40,335 bases of DNA from contig CALXKS010000081.1 of NCBI GenBank assembly GCA_944389015.1, positions 1 to 40,335 of the forward strand. Direction: 5' to 3'. Positions 24,135 to 32,174 of the stretch are shown one piece after another. The stretch is from an uncultured Spirochaetaceae bacterium. Its GTDB lineage: Bacteria > Spirochaetota > Spirochaetia > Sphaerochaetales > Sphaerochaetaceae. The notes under the pieces were generated by a model. It did no database searches, was not told where the DNA came from, and worked only from the letters and a program-made list of their open reading frames with translations. The stretch's first letter is position 1; every line of letters starts with the position of its first letter. Both the position numbers and the translations under genes were made by a program.

Positions 24135-24850
24135 CACTTAGCTCCGAATACGCGCTCAAGCATCTCTTTATATGCCCCTTCCGTATCACCGAGATCGCGG
24201 CGGAAGCGGTCCTTATCGAGCTTCTTCTTCGTCTTGCTGTCCCAGAAGCGGCATGTATCGGGGCTGATCTCATCAGCAAGGACGATCTCGCCATCCGCGG
24301 TCTTTCCGAACTCTAGCTTGAAATCAATGAGATCGATCCCGATCGAGGAGAAGAACTTCAGAAGATAGTCGTTTATCCTCAGTGCATAGTCCTTGATCGC
24401 ATCAAGCTCCTCCTCCGTGGCCCAGCCCATTGCAAGGACATGGTAGTCATTGACCATCGGATCCCCTAGCTCATCATCCTTGTAGGAGAACTCAAGGATA
24501 GGACAGCGGAGCTCCGTTCCCTCGGGCTTTCCGACGCGCTTTGAAAGAGAGCCTGCGATGACATTGCGGACAATGACCTCAAGAGGAATGATCGTCACGC
24601 GCTTTACAGCAGTATCGGTATCCGAAAGCTCCTCGATATAGTGGGTAGGGATCCCTGCCTCAGCAGAGAGCCTCTTCATCAGATAGTTCGTGATCCTGTT
24701 GTTGATCACACCCTTTCCTCTGATGGTTCCCCTCTTCTCGCCATTGAACGCCGTTGCATCATCCTTGTATGAGACGATGCAGATGCACGGATCATCTGTC
24801 GCATAGACCTTCTTTGCCTTACCTTCGTAAAGCTGCTCCAACTTCTCCAT
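24134..24850 (-). CDS. purC: SAICAR synthetase
   Basis: Condenses CAIR with aspartate using ATP. The 238-residue protein has the start '[14 protein letters not shown]', '[20 protein letters not shown]', '[13 protein letters not shown]', '[10 protein letters not shown]' and '[14 protein letters not shown]', all PurC signatures, and no fused PurE domain. The ATG at 24850 follows GGAGG. It lies 3 bases after the purE stop and overlaps the start of purF. purB, needed for the next step, is not in the window. Confidence 0.96.
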   Translation of the reverse strand: MEKLEQLYEGKAKKVYATDDPCICIVSYKDDATAFNGEKRGTIRGKGVINNRITNYLMKRLSAEAGIPTHYIEELSDTDTAVKRVTIIPLEVIVRNVIAGSLSKRVGKPEGTELRCPILEFSYKDDELGDPMVNDYHVLAMGWATEEELDAIKDYALRINDYLLKFFSSIGIDLIDFKLEFGKTADGEIVLADEISPDTCRFWDSKTKKKLDKDRFRRDLGDTEGAYKEMLERVFGAK

Positions 24851-24853
24851 AGC

Positions 24854-25342
24854 TTAAAGCCTCCCGCTTATATCACTGTCCTTCTTAAGGATCTTCTCGC
24901 GCATATTCCTTCTATATCCATCAAGCTTTCCCGCGATGCTCCCATCCTCGATCGAGATCATGGAAAGCGCAAGGAGAGCTGCATTCTGCCCAGCATCTAT
25001 CCCGACAGATGCAACAGGGATCCCCGGTGGCATCTCGACAGAGGAAAGAAGGGACTCAATACCTTTGAGAGCTCCCCCCGAACCTGGGATCGTTATGACT
25101 GGAAGTGTTGTATAGGATGCAATGACACCACCAAGGTGCGCAGCCTTGCCTGCTATCGCTATGATCGCCGCAAAGCCATTCTCTCTGGCAGAGGATGCAA
25201 AGGCATGTACCTCATCCGGAGTGCGGTGGGCACTCATCACATGCACCTCATACGGCACAGAGAAATCCTTTAGCACTGCTACCGCCTTTTCCGCGATAGG
25301 CAGATCCGAATCGCTACCCATTATTATCGCAACTTTACGCAC
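24854..25342 (-). CDS. purE: N5-CAIR mutase (class I PurE)
   Basis: Rearranges N5-CAIR to CAIR. The 162-residue protein starts at a GTG (25342) behind GGAGC, and carries 'IMGSDSDLPIAEKA', the active-site 'VMSAHRTPDEVHAFA' and 'IAGKAAHLGGVIAS'. The 'SAHRTP' form marks class I; class II PurE, as in Treponema denticola, has 'SAHKT' and uses CO2 directly. Class I normally needs the ATP-dependent partner PurK, which is not in this window. It is the first gene of the purine operon, behind the promoter at 25407-25435. Confidence 0.93.
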   Translation of the reverse strand: MRKVAIIMGSDSDLPIAEKAVAVLKDFSVPYEVHVMSAHRTPDEVHAFASSARENGFAAIIAIAGKAAHLGGVIASYTTLPVITIPGSGGALKGIESLLSSVEMPPGIPVASVGIDAGQNAALLALSMISIEDGSIAGKLDGYRRNMREKILKKDSDISGRL

Positions 25343-25406
25343 TGGGGGCTCCTCATAGATGGATGTCTGTATACGTGCACATTATCCAAAAGACGCAATG
25401 TGTGCA

Positions 25407-25435
25407 ATATAATATCCTGTTGCATGATGTTGCAA
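25407..25435 (-). promoter_or_regulatory. Purine operon promoter with inverted repeat over the -35 box
   Basis: On the minus strand TTGCAA (25430-25435) and TTATAT (25407-25412) are 17 bases apart. An inverted repeat TTGCA-N6-TGCAA (25420-25435) covers the -35 element and spacer and could bind a repressor. No purine riboswitch is apparent in the short leader before purE. The rest of 25343-25613 shows no gene I can support. Confidence 0.45.
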
Positions 25436-25613
25436 TTTCACACAGCAAAAACAACTTATTAACATGCAAATAATTACTGATAAGACTATTTTTCTCCTTC
25501 CAATCCCATGCCTCCTGTCCATGCATTTATCTCTCCTGCATATCCTGCAACTTCCATGCTGTATTCCGCATCCGTCCCTTTTCATTGAGCACTGCAGACC
25601 GTAGAATCGGAGT

Positions 25614-26888
25614 ATGGAATCATCTAGGAAAGCAGCAGAAAGGCTCGGAGCCTTCATAGCGAAGGGAACATCGCCGTACCATGCGGTGAAGGAAGCAGAG
25701 AGAATGCTTCTTGAAGCAGGATTCATCAATCTCGATGAGAAAGAGCAGTTCAGAATAGAGAAAGGAAGATCGTACTATATCGTCAGGGGAGAAAGCGCTC
25801 TGATAGCATTCCGTGTGCCATCATCCCCATTGAAAGGTCTCTCGATAATAGCATCCCACACTGACAGCCCCGCCTTCAGGATAAAGACAGAACCGCAGAT
25901 TGCGAAGGGAAACTACATCGTCCTCAACACAGAAGGCTATGGAGGGATGCTCATGGCTCCATGGTTCGACAGACCTCTTTCAGTCTCAGGCCGTGTCGCT
26001 ATCGATGCAGGAGAAGGGATCGAGGTAAGACTCTATGATGCAGGACGGGATCTGCTGATGATCCCGAGCCTTGCGATACATATGGACAGGAAAGCCAATG
26101 AAGGCATCCATTACAGCGCGCAGAATGATCTGCTTCCTTTGTATGCCCTCTCATCCAGCGATGCCGACTTCATGGAAATGGTCGCCGATGATCTTGGCGT
26201 GGGGAAAGAGTGCATACTCGGCTATGATCTGGGGCTCTATGCCAGGGAAGGCATATCATTCTGGGGACATGATGGTGAGTTCTTCTCCGCTCCACGCATA
26301 GACAATCTTTCCTCGGTGTGGGCATCTATCGAGGCAATCGCATCATCCGAAGGAAACGACTTCATGCCTATGGCTGTTCTATTCGACAACGAGGAGACAG
26401 GAAGCGGCACACGATGCGGTGCGCTCTCCGACTTCCTCCCTACCACTGTATCAAGAACTGCAGATGCTCTTTCATTGACGAAGGAAGAGGAGATGATGAT
26501 CCGGGCATCATCGTTCATGCTCAGTTCCGACAACGGGCATGCAGTCCATCCTAACCATCCGGAGAAGGCCGATCCGACCAACAGGCCCTGCCCCAACGGC
26601 GGTGTCCTGATAAAGTACAGCGCTGCACAGAAGTACATGACAGACAGCATCTCTGGCGCTTATGTGAAAAAGCTCTGCCTCGATAACGGCATCCCATTCC
26701 AGATATTCCACAACAATTCGGATATCCCTGGAGGCTCCACACTCGGAAATCTCTCATCAGAGGCATTCAGCATCAGCGGGGCCGATGTCGGGATGGCACA
26801 GCTTGCGATGCACTCTCCGTATGAGAGCGCAGGAACGGAGGATCCAGAGAGCATGCTGAGGCTTTTCAGGGCATTCTTCAGGAGATGA
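25614..26888 (+). CDS. apeB: M18 family aminopeptidase
   Basis: A cytosolic metallo-aminopeptidase that releases N-terminal residues, preferring acidic ones in characterised members. The 424-residue protein has the M18 landmarks: 'IIASHTDSPAFRIK' (zinc His and Asp), 'NTEGYGGMLMAPWFDRPLSV', 'APRIDNLSSVWASIEA' (bridging Asp), 'FDNEETGSGTRCGA' (catalytic Glu), 'SSDNGHAVHPNHPEKAD' and near the end 'MAQLAMHSPYESAGTED' (zinc His). The length is normal. A CGGAG site precedes the ATG. It is divergent from purE and overlaps the spacing region of the MATE gene. Confidence 0.93.
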   Translation: MESSRKAAERLGAFIAKGTSPYHAVKEAERMLLEAGFINLDEKEQFRIEKGRSYYIVRGESALIAFRVPSSPLKGLSIIASHTDSPAFRIKTEPQIAKGNYIVLNTEGYGGMLMAPWFDRPLSVSGRVAIDAGEGIEVRLYDAGRDLLMIPSLAIHMDRKANEGIHYSAQNDLLPLYALSSSDADFMEMVADDLGVGKECILGYDLGLYAREGISFWGHDGEFFSAPRIDNLSSVWASIEAIASSEGNDFMPMAVLFDNEETGSGTRCGALSDFLPTTVSRTADALSLTKEEEMMIRASSFMLSSDNGHAVHPNHPEKADPTNRPCPNGGVLIKYSAAQKYMTDSISGAYVKKLCLDNGIPFQIFHNNSDIPGGSTLGNLSSEAFSISGADVGMAQLAMHSPYESAGTEDPESMLRLFRAFFRR

Positions 26889-26890
26889 GC

Positions 26891-28231
26891 ATGGATAAGG
26901 AGTATCTGATAACATCGAAACCTCTCACAGCTCTTATCTCATTCTCGCTTCCGATGATGCTTGGGAATCTCTTCCAGCAGCTGTACACAATGGCGGACTC
27001 CGTGATAGTAGGCAGGTTCGTAGGAGAGAATGCTCTTGCCGCAGTGGGGGCATCATTTGCCCTTACAGCGGTCTTCATCGCAATAGCGATCGGCGGAGGC
27101 ATGGGTGCATCTGTCATCACATCGGGAGCATTCGGGGCACGGAGCTACAGAGCCATGAAGCTCTCCGTATCCACATCATTGATCATCTTCCTTGCAGTCA
27201 GCATCCTGCTCGGAGGGATCGGGTTGCTGTTCTCCGAGGATATCCTGATACTTCTCAACACACCATCTGCCGTGCTTGATGATGCGGTCATATACCTCAA
27301 TATCTACTTCCTGGGACTTCCGTTTCTATTCATGTACAATGTGCTCTCCTCTGTCTTCAACTCACTTGGGAGATCCAGGATACCTCTCTATCTTCTCATA
27401 TTCTCCTCTGCTCTGAATGTAATCCTGGATATCATAATGGTGGCATCATTCGGCATGGGAGTAAGCGGTGCGGCATGGGCAACGCTCATAAGCCAGGGGA
27501 TAAGCGCTGTTATATCCTTCATAATACTGATCCGCACAATGAAGGAGTTCCCTGAAAAGCAGGAACGTCTATTCTCTGCAAAGCTGATACAGCCGATCGC
27601 AGGACTTGCCCTTCCATCCATTCTGCAGCAGTCCACCGTCTCGATCGGGATGATGCTTGTCCAAAGCGTGGTCAACAGCTTCGGAGCGGAAGCACTCGCG
27701 GGCTTCTCTGCCGCCATGCGGATCGAAAGCATCGCAGTTGTCCCGATGGCCGCAATCGGCAACGCAATGAGTTCCTATACTGCCCAGAACATAGGAGCAG
27801 GAAAGCTAGGCAGGGTTGTGAAGGGCTACCACACGGCATATGGGATCGTGGCTGTCATCGCAATTGTGCTCATGCTGCCGCTGGAGCTCTTCAGCGAAGG
27901 GCTTATACGCATGTTCCTCGGTGATGATGGTACTCCGATTGCCATGGATACAGGAATCTCCTATATATCCTTCATGGGCTGGTTCTTTGTATTCATCGGC
28001 CTGAAGATGATCACAGACGGACTTCTCAGAGGCTCCGGGGATATGACAGTGTTCACCATTGCGAACATAGTGAATCTGTCGATAAGGGTGCTTGTCGCAT
28101 TCATATTCGCCCCTGTATACGGAATCAGGATGGTATGGATAGCTGTTCCTATCGGATGGGCTGCGAACTGGATAATATCATACTGGGGATACCATACAGG
28201 CAAGTGGAAATCGAGACTCCGGATACGCTGA
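26891..28231 (+). CDS. MATE family efflux transporter
   Basis: A 446-residue membrane protein with about 12 transmembrane helices in two related halves. The N-terminal half has 'FSLPMMLGNLFQQLYTMADS', then 'IVGRFVGENALAAVGAS', the typical MATE signature; the second half starts 'GLALPSILQQSTVSIGMMLV'. Members export drugs or metabolites in exchange for Na+ or H+. The ATG at 26891 is preferred because AGGAG is 6 bases upstream; another ATG at 26885 overlaps the aminopeptidase stop with no spacing. It is likely co-transcribed with apeB. The substrate cannot be told from sequence. Confidence 0.92.
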   Translation: MDKEYLITSKPLTALISFSLPMMLGNLFQQLYTMADSVIVGRFVGENALAAVGASFALTAVFIAIAIGGGMGASVITSGAFGARSYRAMKLSVSTSLIIFLAVSILLGGIGLLFSEDILILLNTPSAVLDDAVIYLNIYFLGLPFLFMYNVLSSVFNSLGRSRIPLYLLIFSSALNVILDIIMVASFGMGVSGAAWATLISQGISAVISFIILIRTMKEFPEKQERLFSAKLIQPIAGLALPSILQQSTVSIGMMLVQSVVNSFGAEALAGFSAAMRIESIAVVPMAAIGNAMSSYTAQNIGAGKLGRVVKGYHTAYGIVAVIAIVLMLPLELFSEGLIRMFLGDDGTPIAMDTGISYISFMGWFFVFIGLKMITDGLLRGSGDMTVFTIANIVNLSIRVLVAFIFAPVYGIRMVWIAVPIGWAANWIISYWGYHTGKWKSRLRIR

Positions 28232-28329
28232 TTCAGGTGACTTTCAGGTGAAAAATAAACTAATTCATTATATTGCAACGACTATAATTAGGTGAATTTT
28301 TTAATTTGCAGGTGATATTCAGGCGAAAT
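28232..28329 (+). repeat. 98-bp direct repeat, left copy, with CAGGTGA heptamers and a promoter
   Basis: This segment matches 29891-29988 at 92 of 98 positions by my alignment. It begins directly after the MATE stop codon. It holds heptamers CAGGTGA at 28234 and 28245, TAGGTGA at 28289, CAGGTGA at 28309 and CAGGCGA at 28320, spaced 11, 44, 20 and 11 bp, close to multiples of a helical turn. A perfect TATAAT (28283-28288) without a good -35 box lies in the middle, so transcription of the regulator gene probably depends on, or is repressed by, a protein bound to the heptamers. Confidence 0.85.
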
Positions 28330-28368
28330 GCAGTTGAGTTTCTGTTTTTCTTCCATTATTCTTTATCT

Positions 28369-29889
28369 ATGACAGCCGAAGCAAGGAATGCCAGAATAGA
28401 GAATCTTGTGAACGCCCTTGTCAAAGAGGGGGTGGAAATCGAATTCAAGGAAGCCGCGGATGCCCTTCCAAGATCCATATGGGAGACCATATCTGCATTT
28501 GCCAATACAAACGGCGGAGAGATCATACTCGGTGTATCAGAGAAGAACCATGCTTTCTCTCTTGATGGCGTCAGGAATGCAGAGAAGATGGAGAGCGATT
28601 TCTGGTGTACGATAAGAAACAGAAAGAAGATAAGCCCTTTCTCCATAGGTACTCAGGCATTCGAGATCATCGAACTTGGAAATGGCAGGAATGCTGTCAG
28701 GATTTCCATACCCCAGGCCTCTTTCTCTGAGATTCCTATATATCTGAATGGTGACATACGGCAGACTTATATACGCAGAGGTGAAGGCGACTTCCTGGTA
28801 AATGAGGAAGAGCTTAAGACACTGATAAGGAACAGCAGCGCAAAAGGTATTGACAGATACCCTATTGCGGATTTGTCGATTGATGATCTCGACCGGCAGA
28901 GCCTCGCCCAATTCAAGTCGCTGATAGCAGCAAGATATCCGGAAGGAGCATATGAGGAAATGAAGATGCAGGACTTTCTGCTCCATGTTGGACTTCTGGA
29001 TGATTCGGATAAAAACAACATCTGCCCATATGCAGGTACGCTTCTGCTTTTCGGAAAGTACAATACGATTAAAAGATATTTCAGCTCTTACCAGATGGAT
29101 TATTTCGACTATAGGGGATCAAATGACCGATGGAGCGACAGAATCGCTACAGATGATCTAGGACCTCTGGAAATGAATATCTTCAATTTCTACAACCTTG
29201 TATATGGCAAACTCGCCTCTGCAAGCAAAGCACCCTTCGCCATCAATAATGATATGGTCCGGATAAATACTGATATCAGGGAGGCACTGAGAGAAGCCCT
29301 GGTGAATACGCTTGTGCATGCAGACTACTCCATTGCAAATGGAAGCATCCGCATTGAGGTGTATGATACATATTATAGATTTGAGAATCCGGGCAAGATG
29401 CTGATTCCAGTCGACAGGTTCTTCAGAGGAGGAACGACAAAATCACGCAATGATGTGATAATGTCTGCATTCCGGCGCCTAGGACTTTCAGAACGCCAGG
29501 GATACGGAGGCTATCAGATATTCAGAACAGTGAGCAATAGCCTTCTGAGAGCTCCGCAGATCGAAACATCCCTGGATAAGACGACGCTGACAATCTGGCT
29601 TGTGGATCTCCCTGGATCATATCCTGAGCTTGATGATGCAGAGAAGGAAATCCTTTCATGTCTTTCCCATTCCGGGGTGATGTCAAAAGGAGATCTTGAG
29701 ACCAGACTGGATCAGTTCAGTGAATACAGAATAAAAAAGGCGCTCAGGAAACTTCTTGAGCTGAATCTTCTTACGGCAACAGGAAATGGAAGGTCAGTGA
29801 AATATGCCCTGAATATGACTACAGCTGAAGGTCTTGGACAGATAAGGCTCATGATGGATAGGCTATCTGAGCTTCTCTCCATGAAATGA
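28369..29889 (+). CDS. AlbA_2/Schlafen-type ATP-binding regulator (COG2865-like)
   Basis: A 506-residue protein from the ATG at 28369; no Shine-Dalgarno is visible, so the start is uncertain and the frame stays open further upstream into the repeat. The N-terminus has the AlbA_2 domain ('EIEFKEAADALPRSIWETIS', 'AFANTNGGEIILGVSE'). Residues about 290-400 form a GHKL-like ATP-binding region ('REALREALVNTLVHADYS', 'YRFENPGKMLIPVDRFFRGG'), and the C-terminus a winged-helix-like segment ('ILSCLSHSGVMSKGDLETRL'). Such proteins are annotated as putative transcriptional regulators or DNA-binding ATPases; their biological role is poorly known. The gene is bracketed by 98-bp direct repeats full of CAGGTGA boxes, suggesting autoregulation, mobility, or both. 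Confidence 0.85.
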   Translation: MTAEARNARIENLVNALVKEGVEIEFKEAADALPRSIWETISAFANTNGGEIILGVSEKNHAFSLDGVRNAEKMESDFWCTIRNRKKISPFSIGTQAFEIIELGNGRNAVRISIPQASFSEIPIYLNGDIRQTYIRRGEGDFLVNEEELKTLIRNSSAKGIDRYPIADLSIDDLDRQSLAQFKSLIAARYPEGAYEEMKMQDFLLHVGLLDDSDKNNICPYAGTLLLFGKYNTIKRYFSSYQMDYFDYRGSNDRWSDRIATDDLGPLEMNIFNFYNLVYGKLASASKAPFAINNDMVRINTDIREALREALVNTLVHADYSIANGSIRIEVYDTYYRFENPGKMLIPVDRFFRGGTTKSRNDVIMSAFRRLGLSERQGYGGYQIFRTVSNSLLRAPQIETSLDKTTLTIWLVDLPGSYPELDDAEKEILSCLSHSGVMSKGDLETRLDQFSEYRIKKALRKLLELNLLTATGNGRSVKYALNMTTAEGLGQIRLMMDRLSELLSMK

Positions 29890-29890
29890 T

Positions 29891-29988
29891 TTCAGGTGAC
29901 AATCAGGTGAGAAATAAACTAATTCATTATATTGCAACGAATATAATCAGGTGAATTTTTTAATTTGCAGGTGATATTCAGGTGAAAT
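29891..29988 (+). repeat. 98-bp direct repeat, right copy, with CAGGTGA heptamers
   Basis: This is the second copy of the segment at 28232-28329, starting one base after the regulator stop codon. Its heptamers are slightly cleaner (CAGGTGA at all five positions), and the TATAAT is kept (29942-29947). It would fire rightward into the convergent TRAP operon terminator, so a promoter role here is not obvious. The six differences from the left copy show that the duplication is not brand new. Confidence 0.85.
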
Positions 29989-29990
29989 CA

Positions 29991-30030
29991 GAAAAAAGGA
30001 TATGAAGAAGACCCTCTTCCGAGGGCCTTC
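29991..30030 (-). terminator. Intrinsic terminator of the TRAP transporter operon
   Basis: On the minus strand a ten-base stem (30007-30030, one mismatch, loop GGAA) is followed after nine bases by TTTTTT (29993-29998). It lies about 20 bp past the dctM stop codon and 10-30 bases from the right repeat. Confidence 0.65.
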
Positions 30031-30049
30031 ATACTGAACATGATCAGAA

Positions 30050-31456
30050 TCAGTATCCGAAGAGAGGGATCCTGAAGATGTACGGGATGTAAGTGACAAG
30101 CATGAGAACGACGATCATGACCGCAAAGAGCGGGAGCATCTTCTTCGATGTCGCTTCCAGTGATGTCTTTCCAACAGCGCAGCCGACGAAGAGCGCAGAA
30201 CCTACAGGAGGTGTGCAGAGGCCGATTGCGAGGTTGAAGATAAGCATGATTCCGAAGTGGACCGTGCTCATGTCGAATGTCTGCACGACAGGGAGCAGGA
30301 TCGGAGTCATGATCATGATGAGCGGAGCCATATCCATGAAGCATCCGAGGATCATCAGAAGAACGTTGATGATCAGAAGGATCACATATGCATTGTCGGA
30401 GAATCCGATGAGTCCATTAGTGATGGCTGCAGGGATCCTGAGACGTGTCATCATGTATGCGAATGCCTTTGCCGATGCGATAAGAGTAAGGACAACAGCA
30501 AGAGTCTTGAGAGAGTTCCTGATGACCTTTCCGAAATCCCTTATCTTGGCCTTTCTGAATACGAAGTATGTCAGGATGAATGTATAGAAGCATGCTACAG
30601 CAGAGCTTTCGGTTGCGGTGAAGATACCGACACCTGTTCCTACCATGATGATGACAAGAGTGAACATCGGGAGGATAGCTACGCAGAGAACGCGCATTGC
30701 CCTGCCCATCTCAAGCTCGAATGCAGGTGTTCCAAGAGTGAACCATGAGTGATCGCTTGTGCGGCCATAGAATCCGCCCTGGGACTTATGGAATGCGATC
30801 CAGCGGACTTTGTCATCCTTGAACATCTTCTCGCCCTTCGGGAAGTTGTACTTCTTTCCGAGGAGCATACACATAAGGATGAATCCGCATCCGAGGGCGA
30901 TGCCTGGAACGAAGCCAGCATAGAAGAGCTGTCCGATCGATACGCCGCCGCCAGCTGCGAGTGCGTAGATAACCATGTTATGTGATGGCGGGATGAGAAC
31001 ACCCTGGCATGCAGTCGTTACAGTAAGACCTACTGTGAACTCCCTGTCATAGCCCTGCTTCTCCATCATCGGGATAACAACAGAACCAAGGGATGATACA
31101 TCAGCTACAGCAGAGCCAGAGATACCGCCGAAGAACATCGAATCAAGACAGTTGACGTATGCAAGACCGCCGCGGAAACGTCCTACAGCGAGGTTTGCAA
31201 GATCGACGATCTTATCAGAGATCTCTCCGACAGCCATTATCTCACCCATGACTATGAAGAACGGGATAGCCAGCATCGTGAAGTTGCTGACACCGTCAAA
31301 CATCATTCTGATGATTGTCGTCGGGTTTGTGCCTGGAATGCAGAGCATCGACAGGAATGTCGAGATGAGCATCGCGAACGTTACAGGCACCTTGAAAGCC
31401 ATAAGAAGGAAAAATCCGCCAATGAGAATGATTCCTGCAAGTAAGTTCATATCCAT
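30050..31456 (-). CDS. dctM: TRAP transporter large permease (DctM)
   Basis: A 468-residue integral membrane protein with about 12 helices, the DctM family of the ion transporter superfamily. Visible landmarks are 'VTFAMLISTFLSMLCIPGTN', 'AIPFFIVMGEIMAVGEI', 'SMFFGGISGSAVADVSSLGS', 'GVLIPPSHNMVIYALAAGGG' and near the end 'LAIGLCTPPVGSALFVGCAV'. It uses a Na+ gradient to take up the carboxylate delivered by DctP. The ATG shares one base with the dctQ stop (TGATG). The length is a little over the usual 425-440 residues because of an insert around residues 215-250. Confidence 0.93.
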   Translation of the reverse strand: MDMNLLAGIILIGGFFLLMAFKVPVTFAMLISTFLSMLCIPGTNPTTIIRMMFDGVSNFTMLAIPFFIVMGEIMAVGEISDKIVDLANLAVGRFRGGLAYVNCLDSMFFGGISGSAVADVSSLGSVVIPMMEKQGYDREFTVGLTVTTACQGVLIPPSHNMVIYALAAGGGVSIGQLFYAGFVPGIALGCGFILMCMLLGKKYNFPKGEKMFKDDKVRWIAFHKSQGGFYGRTSDHSWFTLGTPAFELEMGRAMRVLCVAILPMFTLVIIMVGTGVGIFTATESSAVACFYTFILTYFVFRKAKIRDFGKVIRNSLKTLAVVLTLIASAKAFAYMMTRLRIPAAITNGLIGFSDNAYVILLIINVLLMILGCFMDMAPLIMIMTPILLPVVQTFDMSTVHFGIMLIFNLAIGLCTPPVGSALFVGCAVGKTSLEATSKKMLPLFAVMIVVLMLVTYIPYIFRIPLFGY

Positions 31457-32100
31457 CAGTTCGTCCCTCCATGTGCGCGCTCTGCAGCCTGCTCCTTCAC
31501 CATCTCCTGGTAATCGACTTCCTTCTCGCTGTAGAGAAGATCATCCGGATCAAGGATTCCTGTAAGGAAAAGCAGCGAATCGAAGATCATCAGGAAGCCG
31601 CCGAGCGGAGCAGGGATGTACTGGATCCATGTCGGCCAGCCTGTCATCGGAAGCGTACCTGGACGCAGACGCATAATGAACATGCTTCCATAGTAGAAGA
31701 TGATGAAACCGCAGAGAAGAGTCGCGAAATCCGCAAGGAAATCCATGAACTTCCTCATCTTCCCACCCTTGGGGAATCTGTTATAGACCATCGTGACAGA
31801 GATGTGCATATGGTCTCTTACTCCGATAGCACATGCGAGGAAGGAGAAGAGAACGACCAGAAGCCTGGGGATCTCCTCCGCCCATGTGATACCGGAATTG
31901 AAGCAGAAACGAAGCACGACATTCATGAAGACGGTACAGAGCATCACGATGACCGCAATCTGCGCAATGGTGAGGATCACCTTATGGCACCAGTGGTTAA
32001 GAAGGATGATGTAAGCCTTGAATGGAACGCCGTTTGGGTAATCTGCTTTGTTGATCATGAGCTTGTTTTCAAGAGCCCACTTCGAGAAATTAGAACCCAT
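31456..32100 (-). CDS. dctQ: TRAP transporter small permease (DctQ)
   Basis: A 214-residue membrane protein with four helices, the DctQ family. The ATG at 32100 follows GGAGG by 5 bases; an upstream in-frame ATG at 32112 overlaps that site. Landmarks: 'VNVVLRFCFNSGITWAEEIP'-type segment and 'LLVVLFSFLACAIGVRDHMHI', typical of the family, with 'LRPGTLPMTGWPTWIQYIP' near the last helix. N- and C-terminal cytosolic tails are long for DctQ. It is the partner of DctM and sits behind a hairpin that separates it from dctP. Confidence 0.88.
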   Translation of the reverse strand: MGSNFSKWALENKLMINKADYPNGVPFKAYIILLNHWCHKVILTIAQIAVIVMLCTVFMNVVLRFCFNSGITWAEEIPRLLVVLFSFLACAIGVRDHMHISVTMVYNRFPKGGKMRKFMDFLADFATLLCGFIIFYYGSMFIMRLRPGTLPMTGWPTWIQYIPAPLGGFLMIFDSLLFLTGILDPDDLLYSEKEVDYQEMVKEQAAERAHGGTN

Positions 32101-32114
32101 CGAGTCCTCCATTT

Positions 32115-32150
32115 AAAAACGATAAGAGGGGAGAAGATTCCCTCTCCCCT
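32115..32150 (-). promoter_or_regulatory. Intercistronic hairpin between dctP and dctQ (attenuator candidate)
   Basis: On the minus strand an eight-pair perfect stem AGGGGAGA/TCTCCCCT (32127-32150, eight-base loop) is followed after seven bases by TTTTT (32115-32119). It ends just before the dctQ Shine-Dalgarno. Such hairpins commonly give an excess of binding protein over membrane subunits by partial termination or by protecting the upstream message end. Confidence 0.6.
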
Positions 32151-32174
32151 GTTTTCCCAATAAATCTGACAGGA

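Noticed and set aside
25343..25406. Purine riboswitch before purE
   Set aside because: The leader is short and shows no conserved three-way-junction pattern; an inverted repeat at the promoter is the only regulatory sign.
25382..25729. Minus-strand open frame upstream of purE
   Set aside because: It overlaps the start of the M18 aminopeptidase gene and the purine promoter, has no family resemblance and no clear ribosome-binding site.
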